Positions 46,038 through 57,305 are shown, counted from the stretch's first letter. The stretch is DNA of 64,000 nt from Lithodes maja (GCA_037953745.1 JBAKBP010004407.1:1-64000); one strand, 5' to 3'. The notes: a model not told the origin generated them from the letters alone. Numbers and translations: made by a program.

Positions 46038-47909
46038 CTATTGCCTGACGCCGTGATCCCCGAAGGGGTGGCCACGAACGAACCGCCCCCATGCACCTCT
46101 GTCCCCAGTCAGTCGACGCCCCTCCCCCCAACCAGCACCGCCTTCATTCATGTAGTTCCTCACTCCATCCTTCCACCTCATATTCGGTCTACCTCTCCCC
46201 CTCTGTCCCTCCACCTCGCTCTCGTACACCCTCTTAGTCATTCTCTCGCTTTCCATACGTTCCATATGGCCGAACCATCTCAAGTTGTTCCTTTTCACAC
46301 TTTCCAGCACATCTACCTCCACACCACACCTCCTTCTTACTTCCTCATTAGTCTGTCTATCCCTCCATGTAATTCCGCACGCACTCCTTAAGTAATTCAT
46401 TTCCACTGCTCTCACTCTTGGTCTGAGTCTCTCAACCAACGTCCATGCTTCGCTTCCGTAAGTCAGTGTCGGGATTACCACACTGTCATGCAAGGACTTC
46501 TTCACTTCCATACTGACCACCCTATTTCTTGTTACTGCTTTTAGCGTTCCTACAACCCTCTTCCCCTGTTGTACCCTCTCCCGCACCTCTTCATCCATAG
46601 TCCCATCTTTACTCAACACACTGCCCAGATACTTAAAAGAGTTGACGATCTCCATAGCCTGACCGTTCAGCTTCATCTCACACTCTGTGACTTCACCCCT
46701 TTCGAAGACCATAACCTTGCTCTTCCCCGTATTTACCTTCAAATTCCGTTTTTCGCACACTGTTCCAAACTCATTTACCAGACCCTGCAACTCCCATTCA
46801 TTATCACTCATCAGAACTGTATCATCCGCAAACAGCAGTATAGGTAGCTTCCACTCAATTCCCTCCCTTTTCAGCGATACACCAACATCCACTGCTCTTG
46901 ATAGTATTTCTTTCATAACTCCATCCATATATACAGTAAACAACCACGGGGACATCACACACCCCTGTTTCAAACCAACATTCAGGTCAAAGAACTCGCT
47001 CTGCTCACTCTCCACACGTACTGCCGCCTTTGCACCCTCATACATGCTCTTCACTGCTTTCAGCAACTTGCCCTCTACTCCGTATATTCTAAGTACTTTC
47101 CACAAACCTTCTCTATCCACTCTGTCATAGGCCTTCTCCAAGTCCATAAAGGCAACATACACCTTTTGTTTCTTCTCCAGATACTTCTCCACAACACAAT
47201 TCAGGGTAAAAATCTGATCTACACATCCTCTTCCCTTCCTAAAGCCTCCCTGCTCGTCGCCTATCCATTTCTCCGTTCTCACTCTCACTCTCTCAATCAC
47301 TACCCTACTGTATACCTTCCCTACTACGCTTAGAAGACATATTCCTCGGTGGTTACCACACACTCCTCTTTCCCCTTTGCCCTTATATAGGGGGACTATT
47401 ATGCCAGTCTTCCAGTCATCGGGTGCACTCCCCTTCTCCCATGCTAGTTTGCACATTTTCCATACCCATTCTATCACTATCTCACCACCATACCTCAACA
47501 TTTCCCCACACACTCCATCTGTTCCTGGTGCTTTCCCCAACTTCACTCTTTTCATGGCTTCCCACACTTCTGACCTCCTGATCCCGACCTCCTCCTCCAC
47601 TACTTCTCTTCTTCTCCCTCCCATACCATATCCAGCTATGTTTGCTGGCTCTGCATTCCTTTCATTTAGCAACTCACTGAAGTACTCCCTCCATCTTTCG
47701 ACTCTCTCTTGCTTCTCGGCTAGCATTCTCCCATTCTTATCTTTCACACCCTTACTGTTTCCCTTGCTACCTTCCCTAACTTTCTTGACTTCTTTCCAGA
47801 ACAGTTTCTTACTCTCCCTCCATTTTACACTCAGATTCCTTCCAAATTCCTCATCTACTCTTCTCTTACTTTCCTTCACTACTCTCTTCACCACCCTCTT
47901 ACTCTCCAC
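46038..47909 (-). CDS. LINE reverse transcriptase (623 codons)
   Basis: RT of a non-LTR element. Landmarks: KAPGTDG near 127, NHRGICLLSVVGKVY, GGFRKGRGCVDQI, FMDLEKAYDRVD near 255, LKQGCVMSPWLF, and FADD near 358 as the catalytic motif. The C-terminus holds GHMERM and RGRGRPNMRWKDGV. It overlaps the endonuclease frame by 22 bases and most likely was one polyprotein, separated by a single frameshift near 47910-47930; the first Met is therefore not a natural start. Confidence 0.9.
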   Translation of the reverse strand: MESKRVVKRVVKESKRRVDEEFGRNLSVKWRESKKLFWKEVKKVREGSKGNSKGVKDKNGRMLAEKQERVERWREYFSELLNERNAEPANIAGYGMGGRRREVVEEEVGIRRSEVWEAMKRVKLGKAPGTDGVCGEMLRYGGEIVIEWVWKMCKLAWEKGSAPDDWKTGIIVPLYKGKGERGVCGNHRGICLLSVVGKVYSRVVIERVRVRTEKWIGDEQGGFRKGRGCVDQIFTLNCVVEKYLEKKQKVYVAFMDLEKAYDRVDREGLWKVLRIYGVEGKLLKAVKSMYEGAKAAVRVESEQSEFFDLNVGLKQGCVMSPWLFTVYMDGVMKEILSRAVDVGVSLKREGIEWKLPILLFADDTVLMSDNEWELQGLVNEFGTVCEKRNLKVNTGKSKVMVFERGEVTECEMKLNGQAMEIVNSFKYLGSVLSKDGTMDEEVRERVQQGKRVVGTLKAVTRNRVVSMEVKKSLHDSVVIPTLTYGSEAWTLVERLRPRVRAVEMNYLRSACGITWRDRQTNEEVRRRCGVEVDVLESVKRNNLRWFGHMERMESERMTKRVYESEVEGQRGRGRPNMRWKDGVRNYMNEGGAGWGEGRRLTGDRGAWGRFVRGHPFGDHGVRQ

Positions 47910-49048
47910 GACCTCGCTCGTTTCTGTCTCTCGGAATCTTCATTCCCTCTACTACCCAACCACTCTCTATATGCTTTCTTCTTTTCTTCCACAGCTATTC
48001 TTACCTCTTCTGTCCACCATGCTGTACCTTTCACTCCCCTCCCTCTTCTCCTCACTCCACACACCTCCTCACATGCTGCACAGATCTCATCCTTAAACAC
48101 CTTGCTCATCTCCTCCACTTCCTCCATAACTTCCAGGTCGAACCCACCTAGTCGTCTTTCCACTGCTCTCCTGTACTCCTCCCTGACTTCCTCCTCCTGC
48201 AACCTCTCCACCCTCCTCACCATTCCACCCTCCTCTCGCCTCCCTCCCGCTCTCCTCACCCACTTCTTTTGTATCCTAACCTTAGCTACCACTACATAAT
48301 GATCAGACAGACCCCCTCCAATACCCCTATACACCCTAGCATCCATCACAGATTTCTTCATTCGTTCATCCACACATACATAATCAATCAATGACTTTCG
48401 TTCCACCACTGTCTTATCCTTCATCGTCAACATCCATTTCCACGTGTACCTGTGGATCATTCTGTGTCGGAAGAAGGTGTTGGCTATCCACAGCCTCCTC
48501 CCCACACATACGTCCACAAGTGCACTACCATTCCCATTCACCTCTGATGGTACCCCCCACCCTCCCACCACTCCCTCAACTTTCCTATCACCCACCTTAC
48601 CATTCATATCTCCAATCAGAAATATTCTTTCGTTCTTGTCAAACTTCTCCAGGCACGCCTCCACATTCATCCAGAACTCCTCTTTCTTTCTTTCAAGTAT
48701 ATCCTCTGTCGGGGCATACACGCATACAATCACCCACGTTTGTATTCCTACTTTCATTCTCACCCACACAATCCTTGAACCCACAGACCCATACTCTCTT
48801 ACACATTCCTTCCATTTGCTACTTACAAACAAACATGCACCTTCTCTCGCTGTTCCTTCACTCACTCCAGCACACACACCCATTCCACACTCCCACTCTC
48901 TCACATCTGAACCTTTCCATTTGGTCTCTGTCATTCCACATACATCCAGCCTGGCATTCACTAACACTTCCAGAACCTCTCTCTCTTTTGTGCCATCATT
49001 CATGCCACTAACATTCCATGTAGCCATTCTCAGAATGTCCGAAGGCAT
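47888..49048 (-). CDS. LINE endonuclease (386 codons)
   Basis: Apurinic-type endonuclease domain that nicks target DNA: MATWNVSGMN at the start, ETKWKGSD near 40, LIGDMNGKVGD near 145, and GGGLSDHYVVVAKV near 248 (catalytic Asp-His). It is followed by a charged linker (RIAVEEKKKAYREWL) typical before RT. The last dozen residues are probably read out of frame after the frameshift. Confidence 0.88.
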   Translation of the reverse strand: MPSDILRMATWNVSGMNDGTKEREVLEVLVNARLDVCGMTETKWKGSDVREWECGMGVCAGVSEGTAREGACLFVSSKWKECVREYGSVGSRIVWVRMKVGIQTWVIVCVYAPTEDILERKKEEFWMNVEACLEKFDKNERIFLIGDMNGKVGDRKVEGVVGGWGVPSEVNGNGSALVDVCVGRRLWIANTFFRHRMIHRYTWKWMLTMKDKTVVERKSLIDYVCVDERMKKSVMDARVYRGIGGGLSDHYVVVAKVRIQKKWVRRAGGRREEGGMVRRVERLQEEEVREEYRRAVERRLGGFDLEVMEEVEEMSKVFKDEICAACEEVCGVRRRGRGVKGTAWWTEEVRIAVEEKKKAYREWLGSRGNEDSERQKRARSWRVRGW

Positions 49049-49217
49049 GTCCTTAGTCGGTCGTGGTTCGTCAACGTTGGTTCCGTCCGCATCCGAGGCT
49101 GTTCGTTCGTTTTTTTTTGCTTAGATATTTTTTCCGGGTGGGGGTCGCAAGCCCACCGACCCAACCTCTTTAGTCGCCTCTTACGACACGCAGAAGGCAC
49201 GTGGGGCATATTAGTAT

Positions 49218-49417
49218 AGTACCAGTGAAATGTTTTTTATTATATTGTGGCAACTATAAGATGACTTTATTCAGATCAGGAAGGACCTCTAGCAATGATA
49301 AGGCTTCAAACTATCTCAACCAATCCTTTTAACTAGCACAGATCCTTCCTAAGCTGCATAATATCGTTTAAATATAGCTAGAATAAAATATAAAACACGT
49401 CACTGGTACTCAAAGGG
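49218..49417 (-). mobile_element. piggyBac-like MITE, right part
   Basis: Repeats 45827-46019 almost exactly, then ends CTCAAAGGG-TTAA, the other MITE terminus. Confidence 0.75.
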
Positions 49418-49513
49418 TTAATATCTGCTCAAATTAGCCCTCATAACCTCGGTGGGATCGTAAGAAAGGTGTACTCAGTTCATCTATGTATTATTTATCT
49501 CCCTCTCACCCCC

Positions 49514-49519
<6 letters not shown>

Positions 49520-49609
<90 letters not shown>
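49520..49609. repeat. (TC)n microsatellite
   Basis: Pure CT run after a C run. Confidence 0.95.
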
Positions 49610-49612
<3 letters not shown>

Positions 49613-49789
49613 CAAGAAAGGCGAGGTCGGAGATAAAAGCTTAAATCCTGTGCATCCCTCCCCACCTCACCCGTACCCGCCGCCACCGCCTCCGTGATAA
49701 GCTCAACACTGATTCAGCCAGACGCCCCGCACTTAACAGCTATACACTTCTCACGTCTTATCACGGCAGGCCAAGTCCCGGAGAGTTAT

Positions 49790-50145
49790 ATGCGTGTGGC
49801 TGATGCTGATGCTGATGCTGATGCAGGCCAAGTCCCGGAGAATTATACGCGTGAGGCTGATGCTGATGCTGATGCTGGTACTGGTGCTGGTGCCGATGCT
49901 ATACTAATATATACTAATGCTGGTGCTGATGATAATGCTGATGCTGATGCTGATGCTGGTACTGGTGCTGGTGCCGATGCTATACTAATATATACTAATG
50001 CTGGTGCTGATGCTAATGCTGATGCTGATGCTGATGCTGGTACTGATGCTGATGCTGGTGCTGATGCTAATGCTGGTGCTGATGCTAATGCTGATGCTGA
50101 TGCTGGTGATGATGCTGATGTTGATGTTGCACTCACTAACAAGCC
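49790..50145 (+). repeat. GCTGAT-type hexanucleotide minisatellite
   Basis: Imperfect GCTGAT/GCTGGT repeats with higher-order blocks of about 78 bp (GATGCTATACTAATATATAC three times in part). The frame through it (49694-50161) gives Asp-Ala/Gly-Ala repeats with few stops because of the period. I do not treat it as a gene. Confidence 0.85.
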
Positions 50146-51074
50146 TGCGTATCGAGTTTGAAGGAAGTCCTGAGGATTTATTTTTGGCTTGAAAGAGGGT
50201 CTGAAGAGATTTTTTATTTTTGACTACTCTAGGGGCTAACTAGAAATACATTCCTCGAAAATTACAAAACGGAATTTAATCCCCTAATAATAACTACACA
50301 AACCATAACAACCCCCAAAGCGTCGCACTAGATAGTGTTAATCGTTATCACAAGACTGATTTTTCCCTCAACCTATATCGTCAAAACTGATCTGACAACA
50401 TGAGATAATCTTTACAAATTATTCAATCACCTAAGTAAGTTTATTTTAAAGTTGCTAGGAAAAACTTTACTATTTGGAGGAAACACTCGTTACAGGCAGC
50501 CTGTCTTTTGCCTCTTTCACATACATAGAAACAAATTAACGATAAATCGCTCTCATGCGGTACCCATTTAAGTGGTTTTATGGTAGAGAGAGATTAGTTT
50601 TATATATATAATTATTTTGTTTTTTTCTGAGAGAAGGGTGGCATCGCCTTACTAATTATCGCAATTGGATAACCCAGAAAAAAAGGAAAAGTGGTGATTG
50701 GGCCTGAATATAATATTATGGATGGATGGATGGATAATGCTCATGAATAATTAAACACAAATTTTAAAACAAAATAACTTAGCCTAATGAAACTGTTGGA
50801 ATAATGTTAATATAATAAACACAATCAAAGCTAATATGTGTGTTAGGATGGGGAGATTGTAGGCACCAATCGAACAGGGCAGTACCCAGGGGAGGCCACA
50901 TAGGCAAATTATATGGAGTTGCTGGAACTCCTGTTTCATTTGCCTGGCTTCCCCCAATGTTTCTATTTGCGTCTCCCCTATACAGAGAATAATCCAGCGA
51001 ACCCTCACAAACACCTCCTCCTCTTATTCATGTCACTACACTTCACAAGCACACCACCTTTTTTTCCAACACAC
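50146..51074. other. Unassigned intergenic DNA with a SINE tail remnant
   Basis: The only structure is GGAAAAGTGGTGATTGGGCC with (GGAT)n at 50688-50737, matching the 3' tail of the SINE at 33930. Confidence 0.5.
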
Positions 51075-51078
51075 TTAA

Positions 51079-51436
51079 GGGGAGACTGGCCGTTTGTTTG
51101 GTCTATTAATTAATGTATTCATATATTTTCTTAGTTTCCTCCCTAGACCTCCATCAAGCTTAGAAAAACACCCCCTAGACCCCCCTTCAAATTTTTACAT
51201 TTTTTGTTAGAACAAATTTCCGGCCGAAGGCCGGTTCCTCTTAAAATTGTAGGCTCGCTATCGCTCGCCAGGAAAAAATCGATACCTAAATGGCACGAAA
51301 GGTCTTAAAATTGACAAAGAAATGGGGCGAAAGGTGTTAAAATCGCCAAACTAATGGGCTGAACGCCTTATAATTTCTAAACTAGTGGGGCTAAACATGA
51401 GGGAGAAGGGAGACCAGAAAACTGGCCCATACCCAC
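51079..51436 (+). mobile_element. TTAA-flanked MITE, copy F (358 bp)
   Basis: TTAA at 51075 and 51437; termini GGGGAGACTGGCC and, on the other strand, GTGGGTATGGGCC. All family body words are present. Confidence 0.8.
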
Positions 51437-51711
51437 TTAAATTACCTCTAACGTACCTGGAATGTGGCTTTCTATCACTCTTTCTACTTGGGGGTAGGGG
51501 GGCACTTGTTACAGGCAGCTTTGCCATGTGTCCCATTCATCCACATAGACACATAGTGTTGTAGCAATCATAATGAATATAGCTATTATGCACAGTACGT
51601 ACTATATTGCATAATCACCTGCAGTACAGGGTAGCTCAATTTTTGTAAGACTATATACTGACATGTTGAGGCAATCTTTCGAAATATCCCTTTAAACACA
51701 TACCTAATTAA

Positions 51712-51742
51712 CCCTTCCTACCCGGGCTGCCTTAGGTAAGGA
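51712..51742 (+). repeat. piggyBac left terminal inverted repeat
   Basis: CCCTTCCTACCCGGGCTGCC then TTAGGTAAGGAC; pairs with 55390-55420. Confidence 0.93.
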
Positions 51743-51919
51743 CAGCGCGGCTGAAGGGCCGCAACCCGGTATGCCTTTTGTAAGGCATTTGCTTGAAAGC
51801 GTGCTTTAAAATTCGCGCGGGCAAATTTTACTTTGCGGGGGCGATCGTAGCGCCACCAAGCCTCAACTACCACTCTTATCAGTTCCTACGTTGCCGCCAT
51901 TGAGAGCTACAGCAAAAAA

Positions 51920-54592
51920 ATGAATTCCGACGCGTCCGATACTGTGCAATCTCCCGCGCGTCCCAGTGCTACCCCGCTTGCAACATCTACACCTCTGCCA
52001 ACCGAGAAGAAAAGGAAAGTAAGGAAAGTGAAACGTTTGCTAAGTGACAGTGCAATACACCGTGCACTTTTCAACCAGGATTTGAGCAGTGGTGAAAGCT
52101 CTGTGGACAAAAACCTCTATATTCAGAGTAGAAGTGGGAGCGAAATTGACGATTTTGTGGGATTTGGTGCTGATGACAATGTGGATTTATTTGAGGGGGG
52201 TGATAGTAGTGATGATCCTGATGTGGAAGTGATGGAGGAAGGTGCTATTGAAGTACCAAGTGTGCTAGAGCCAACCCCTTCGCCTAGTTTCGTAGGTCAG
52301 GGTAGGCCTAGCCCTAGCCCTACGCCAGGACCTTCCCCTTTGCCTGCCCGTACGCCCTTGAAAGTGGGTAAATACTTCTATAAGAAGTCTTTAGTGAAAA
52401 GTGCAGCCAAGAAAGCACGCAGGGATGCAGAAAAAGTGAGGGAAGGCGTAGATAGTGAGAGTGACGCCGACCCAGGCCTAGCAACCACCCGCATTCCTTT
52501 GTCACGACGCCTCGACCCGGGACGCCGGGAGGGCCACCCACAGCCCTCAGCTTCATCTGTCCCTCAAGATGACCAAAGGGCCTCTACAAGTGCGCCATTG
52601 GCCTCCCGCAGTGTGTCACCACAGGCCCCGCATCGTAGGTCATTATTTCCTGCGGAAAAGTCCCCGGCTAGCCGCAAAAGGAGCCCAACTCCCGAGGCCG
52701 AGGCTCCCATTGCTCAACCTCCCGCAGCCCCACGCCGCCGACGCCCGGTCTATTCTTCACCAGAGTTGTCTCCTGAAGAGGATGCTGACGACCCCAACAT
52801 TGCCCCAGATGACCTGACGTCGCCTGAGGAAGAGGAAAACGAAGAGGAAGAGGAAGAGCGAGTCCCGACAAGAAGAGTCAAAGGACCTCGAGGTCGTGGA
52901 CGTGGTCGGCCTGCCGACGCCGCTGCCCCTGGGCTTGGGCGTGCAGGGCGTCCGCCTGGGCATCCGCATGGCCAAGGGCGTGTGCCAGGGCGTCCAGGGC
53001 GTGTGCCTGCTGCAACTCCACGTCCTCGTCCTCGACCTGCTGAAATGTTTGTGTGGTCAGATGGGGCGGATTTTGTGCCAGATTTTCCTGCCTTTGACGA
53101 GGTACAACAGGGTTCTGGGGTGTCACCAGCATATCCCTGTGGCCCAAATGCCACCCCCAGTGAACTTTTCTGTGGCTTCTACGACAATGAAGTCATGGAA
53201 TACCTTGTCAAAGAGACAAATCACCACCAGGCTATATGTTCAAACTTTCTTGGCAGGAAGACAAGTGCAAAGATGGTGGCATGGAGAGCTCTCACTGTGG
53301 CAGAATTATATGTGTTCTTGGCACTCACAATGCTGATGACACACATAAAGAAGCACGTTCTGGCCGACTACTGGATAACTGGCGACCTCACAACGACTCC
53401 AGCATTTGGCAAATTCATGTCAAGGGATAGGTACTTCGACATCCTCTCATATTTCCACCTGACAAATAACATGCATGTCCACGAGCCCGACACACTCTGG
53501 AAGATCAGGCAACTGTATGACATGATACGTCATCGGTTTTCCACCTACCTGATTCCATTTCAGAAGCTGTGCATCGACGAGTCTCTGGTCCTGTTCCGTG
53601 GTAGGCTGCACTTCCGACAGTATATCCCGTCAAAGAGACACCGCTTCGGCATCAAGCTCTTCGTCCTCTGCGACTGCAAGACGGGATATGTGCTCGACTT
53701 TATAGTCTCCAGCGGCAAGGGTGGTGAAGTCCAGATTGACCCCCTCATTGGTTTTGGCGGCGCTGTGGTAAAGAGGATGATGGAGAGGTACTTCCATGAC
53801 AACCACGTCCTCTATACTGACAATTATTACACGTCGCCTATCCTCGCCAAGTACCTCCATGACCGCAAGACCGGAACTGTCGGCACAGTGAAGGGGAAGA
53901 GGAAGGGCATGCCAGCCTACCCAACCAAAACGAAGAAGACGGACATATTCCATAAGAAGAGTGGCCCCATCCTCTCCATCCACTGGCATGACCAGCGTAA
54001 GGTCAACCTCCTCACCACATGCCACAAAGCAGAGATGGTCCCCACAGGGAAGGTGGACCGAAAAACTAAGAACCCTATCACAAAACCAGCTGCTGTTCTG
54101 GACTACAACCTGAACATGCGCCTCGTCGACAAGTCCGACATGCAGATGGGCTTCATAGACTGCCTGCGAACATCTTGCAGGTGGTACAAGAAGTTTGTCC
54201 TGCATACAGTAGATATGTCTGTCCTCAACGCGTACAACATCTACCGTTTGAGGTGTCCAGTCATCAAGTACAAGAGCCTGCGGACCTTCCAAAAGCAGCT
54301 GATACATGAGCTCCTGGTAAAACATGCGGGTACACCAGGGAGGCCACTACAAGGACCAGGCATGATGGACAGAATAGGGTGTGCCGACTTCATCAGAAAG
54401 CACCAGCTCGTCGCCCTTCCTTTCCAGGGTCCTAACAGCCGAATAAGGATGCAGAAGAGGTGCTATGTGTGCACCCGCATAACTCGACGACCAAGCAAAC
54501 CCACAAAAACCACTTGGCAATGCCTCGAGTGTCAGGTGGGACTGTGTGCCGGCACCTGCTTCAATGATTTCCACACTCTGGCAAACTATTGA
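51920..54592 (+). CDS. piggyBac transposase (890 aa)
   Basis: DDE/DDD transposase excising and inserting at TTAA. Residues 1 to about 370 are low-complexity: proline-rich, an acidic stretch (EEEENEEEEEE), and GRGRGRP, an AT-hook-like motif. The catalytic core follows, with the three Asp at about 552 (CIDESLVLFRGR), 634 (YTDNYYTSPIL) and 737 (LVDKSDMQMGF). The C-terminus from 846 is a cysteine-rich finger (CYVC...CLEC...CAGTC) that binds the ends in this family. It is longer than the roughly 600 aa of the moth enzyme because of the N-terminus. The ATG follows an A run with A at -3. No stops or frameshifts. Confidence 0.96.
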   Translation: MNSDASDTVQSPARPSATPLATSTPLPTEKKRKVRKVKRLLSDSAIHRALFNQDLSSGESSVDKNLYIQSRSGSEIDDFVGFGADDNVDLFEGGDSSDDPDVEVMEEGAIEVPSVLEPTPSPSFVGQGRPSPSPTPGPSPLPARTPLKVGKYFYKKSLVKSAAKKARRDAEKVREGVDSESDADPGLATTRIPLSRRLDPGRREGHPQPSASSVPQDDQRASTSAPLASRSVSPQAPHRRSLFPAEKSPASRKRSPTPEAEAPIAQPPAAPRRRRPVYSSPELSPEEDADDPNIAPDDLTSPEEEENEEEEEERVPTRRVKGPRGRGRGRPADAAAPGLGRAGRPPGHPHGQGRVPGRPGRVPAATPRPRPRPAEMFVWSDGADFVPDFPAFDEVQQGSGVSPAYPCGPNATPSELFCGFYDNEVMEYLVKETNHHQAICSNFLGRKTSAKMVAWRALTVAELYVFLALTMLMTHIKKHVLADYWITGDLTTTPAFGKFMSRDRYFDILSYFHLTNNMHVHEPDTLWKIRQLYDMIRHRFSTYLIPFQKLCIDESLVLFRGRLHFRQYIPSKRHRFGIKLFVLCDCKTGYVLDFIVSSGKGGEVQIDPLIGFGGAVVKRMMERYFHDNHVLYTDNYYTSPILAKYLHDRKTGTVGTVKGKRKGMPAYPTKTKKTDIFHKKSGPILSIHWHDQRKVNLLTTCHKAEMVPTGKVDRKTKNPITKPAAVLDYNLNMRLVDKSDMQMGFIDCLRTSCRWYKKFVLHTVDMSVLNAYNIYRLRCPVIKYKSLRTFQKQLIHELLVKHAGTPGRPLQGPGMMDRIGCADFIRKHQLVALPFQGPNSRIRMQKRCYVCTRITRRPSKPTKTTWQCLECQVGLCAGTCFNDFHTLANY

Positions 54593-54638
54593 AGTGTAAG
54601 TGACAGTGATAGTGACACTCAATAATAATAATATAACT

Positions 54639-55006
54639 AAGTATAAGTGAAAGAGACACATAAGTAATAATAAGTGCCTTCAGAACAATATGAACAAGTG
54701 AAAGTGACACTAAAATATATATTCCTAACAATAAAGAAGTGAAAATTACACTATCAATTACCATAGTCCAGTATAAATAATCATAACTACTATAATAATG
54801 ACTATAAAACTAAGTCTAAGTGAAAGAGACACACATAAGTAATAATAAGTGCCTTCAGAACAATATGAACAAGTGAAAGTGACACTAAAATATATATTCC
54901 TAACAATAAAGAAGTGAAAATGACTATCAATTACCATAGTCCTGTATAAATAATCATAACTACTATAATAATAACAATAAAACTTAAGTATAAGTGACAG
55001 AGACAC
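54639..55006 (+). repeat. 173-bp tandem duplication inside the piggyBac 3' region
   Basis: Two units starting AAGTATAAGTGAAAGAGACA and AAGTCTAAGTG, offset 173-174 bases, plus a short third. It lies between the stop codon and the right end and may hold subterminal sites, though no transposase motif was recognised. Confidence 0.85.
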
Positions 55007-55389
55007 AAATTACTTCAGAAAAATATATTTATTGAGTGAAAATATCATAATAACAATAATATATGGCATAATAAACAATAAAACACTAAAAAATCGCTTC
55101 CCGCCATAATTCAAGGTAGAGCGACGAGTCAAAACGTTCGTCGTAGCCTGGGCCGCGGGTGAGCGTTCGGACGCGGCGAGGTAAATACGCGGCAAAAGTT
55201 ACCTCCACTTCCATCACCATAACTCCTGAACTACTTGAGCTAAAATGCTCTACTCAACGCCATTCTACACGGGAAGGTAAGGCGCCCATTTTGACATCTG
55301 TTTGATTATTGTAGGTAGTATATTAAGCGAGATTAGCCTTAGTTTACTTTTGTTGTGTTTTCAGCCAGATCGCCCGGATACAGCCTCCG

Positions 55390-55420
55390 TCCTTAACAAA
55401 GGCTGCCCGGGTAGGAAGGG
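55390..55420 (-). repeat. piggyBac right terminal inverted repeat
   Basis: Minus strand reads CCCTTCCTACCCGGGCAGCC then TTTGTTAAGGAC. Confidence 0.93.
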
Positions 55421-55554
55421 TTAAGGCACTGTGTTACCACATCCAATGTTCAGTGTCTCAAGTTTATCATATCGTATAGTAGTGTACCAGCTACCTTTTG
55501 CAAGTGTTAACAAGATGCGAAACAGCTCAACGGCAATGAATTCTTTAAAACTAG

Positions 55555-57305
55555 TGTTATGACCGGGGCTACGAATAAAACAAGGGCACTTAAAGATTGG
55601 ACTAGTAATAGGGCACTATGCAACAACGGTACGCTAGATCCAAACCCTCGAATTTATATGCCGGCGAACAAAAACACCTATACCCTCCAGAGTTAATCTG
55701 CGATAACGGGGTATCCTTAACTGGGCATAAATGTACTCTACTTCAGGCTAACCCACACTGGTATAGACTGATCACAAACAAGATGCAAGTTACGTTAAAA
55801 TGCATAACAAGGAATCTATGGAAAGATCAATTAAATCACTCCAAGATTTAATACAATAAAAAGATGCTTCAATATAGTTACTCTAAACAACAATAAACTC
55901 TTCACTCCTATCTGAAAGAAAGTGAAGTATAGTCCTACAGCATAGACCTGGAAACTTCTGAAGAAAGTCTGATGCTCATAAGATGCTCGTATCTTAAACT
56001 ATATAAAGGCAGGAGGCAGGACACCACACATGTAAATGGAATACACTAAAAGATAGGACATATAATGTTAACTGACACGAGAATACTATAAATGCGCAAC
56101 GGTAGCAATGCTCGACACTAAAAGAAGTACTTCCTCATCAATGAAACAGTCTGCTATGGTTGTGCAACTCAACAACAACCTAGACTAATAAATGCTGTGA
56201 ATAATAATGCGTACATATCAAAGAGCTTATATTAAATACTAATAAGTGTCTACTCGGTTAATAATGTCTAGCTGGAATACTCTTGGTAAGGAACTGTGGT
56301 TGAGCAAGACAGGCTCGTAGCCTAGCGATGTCCTTAAGACTGCATCCTTTAAGTTACGTTAATTGACTAGGGTGCTCTCTTGATAGATCCAGATCACAAG
56401 TATCTGGTTCTATCCTGGCGACCCTCTAAAGACAAGCAAAGAGGCAGCAAAGTGTGGAACTAGAACAGGCTAAAACCCTCAGTCAACACAAGACTGCACT
56501 CGTAAAGAACGCAAGCGAAAAGACAACACAGGCTACCACAGGACCGGTCGAAGTCGTGTAGGTATAAGCAAACCATACATACATCGGGGACAATGACTAC
56601 AGTTACCTTATCCCAGTCTAGCATTAAATCAAAGAGCAGAAACACTAAATCAATAATGGAGACACACTAAGTTCCCAACCTCTACTAACTAAGAACCCTC
56701 AAAACCTATTCTAAGTACATGTAAATGTCTCAGAGGACGGCGCATACAATACAATGGGCCGGCTATGGAAACCGTATGCAGAACCCAAGGGGACAAGTAA
56801 TTGAATAAAGGTGAGAAGCAATGGAAAAGAAGAAGTTCAGAGAGAGAGACAGTGGTAAAGGGGGTGATCGGGAGAGAGTATGCAAAGGGATGTTAGAAGC
56901 ATGCGCTCCAAGCCTGTCCTGAGGAGAACAGCTCCTGTGGACCCTCATGCAGGAGGCAAGTTACACAGGAGCCCGCAAGGGCGCGATGGTCGGCCAATCA
57001 CGAGCCGAGACATCACAAGACAGCAGGTGTCACGTGACACAGCGCCCGCACCTACAGACACTCACTACCATCTCGCTCTGAAAGTCTCTCTCATTCACAC
57101 GCTGGTACTATTATCCCTACTATTGATATAAAATACAACCCGTTGTCACAGACGAAAACAAAGACCACCACTGGACTGTCTGTGACAATGCGATTACAGG
57201 GAAAGAAAGAACAACATTTTCTGATAACTGTAGCCCATTTCGATGTCCCTGGTGAACGCTAGTGGCTAACGAGAGGCGATTCTGCCAATGCTGGTAGATG
57301 TCACA
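55555..57305 (-). mobile_element. Solo LTR, family B (1751 bp)
   Basis: On the minus strand starts TGTGACATCTACC and ends CGGTCATAACA, with CTAG on both sides (55551-55554, 57306-57309). Much of it aligns with the 60909-62705 LTR (e.g. TCGAGGGTTTGG, AGTGCCCTTGTTTTATTCGTAG). Confidence 0.9.
57143..57188 (-). other. LTR stem-loop, family B variant 2
   Basis: A perfect 11-bp stem (TTGTCACAGAC with GTCTGTGACAA) around a loop containing AGTCCAGTGGTGGTCTTTGT. Same loop words as family A, different stem. Confidence 0.7.

Larger units (their letters stand above)
46020..49217 (-). mobile_element. RTE-like non-LTR retrotransposon, near full length (3.2 kb)
   Basis: Minus-strand LINE with endonuclease then RT, ending 3' in a (GATA)n tail (46020-46040) rather than poly-A. 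The size and tail fit RTE-type elements. It inserted into a MITE and is flanked by a 193-bp direct repeat of it. The leader includes GGTTGGGTCGGTGGGCTTGC. Clade assigned from memory of domain style only. Confidence 0.85.
51712..55420 (+). mobile_element. Complete piggyBac transposon (3709 bp)
   Basis: TTAA duplicated at 51708-51711 and 55421-55424. Terminal inverted repeats of about 31 bp begin CCCTTCCTACCCGGGC on both strands with three mismatches. It encloses one intact transposase. Structure is that of an autonomous cut-and-paste element. Confidence 0.96.

Noticed and set aside
48391..49124. Long plus-strand frames over the LINE
   Set aside because: Shadow of the minus-strand endonuclease; Ser/Pro/His-rich translation without motifs.
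49694..50161. Asp-Ala repeat protein frame
   Set aside because: The hexanucleotide repeat keeps all frames open on both strands; no non-repeat domain.
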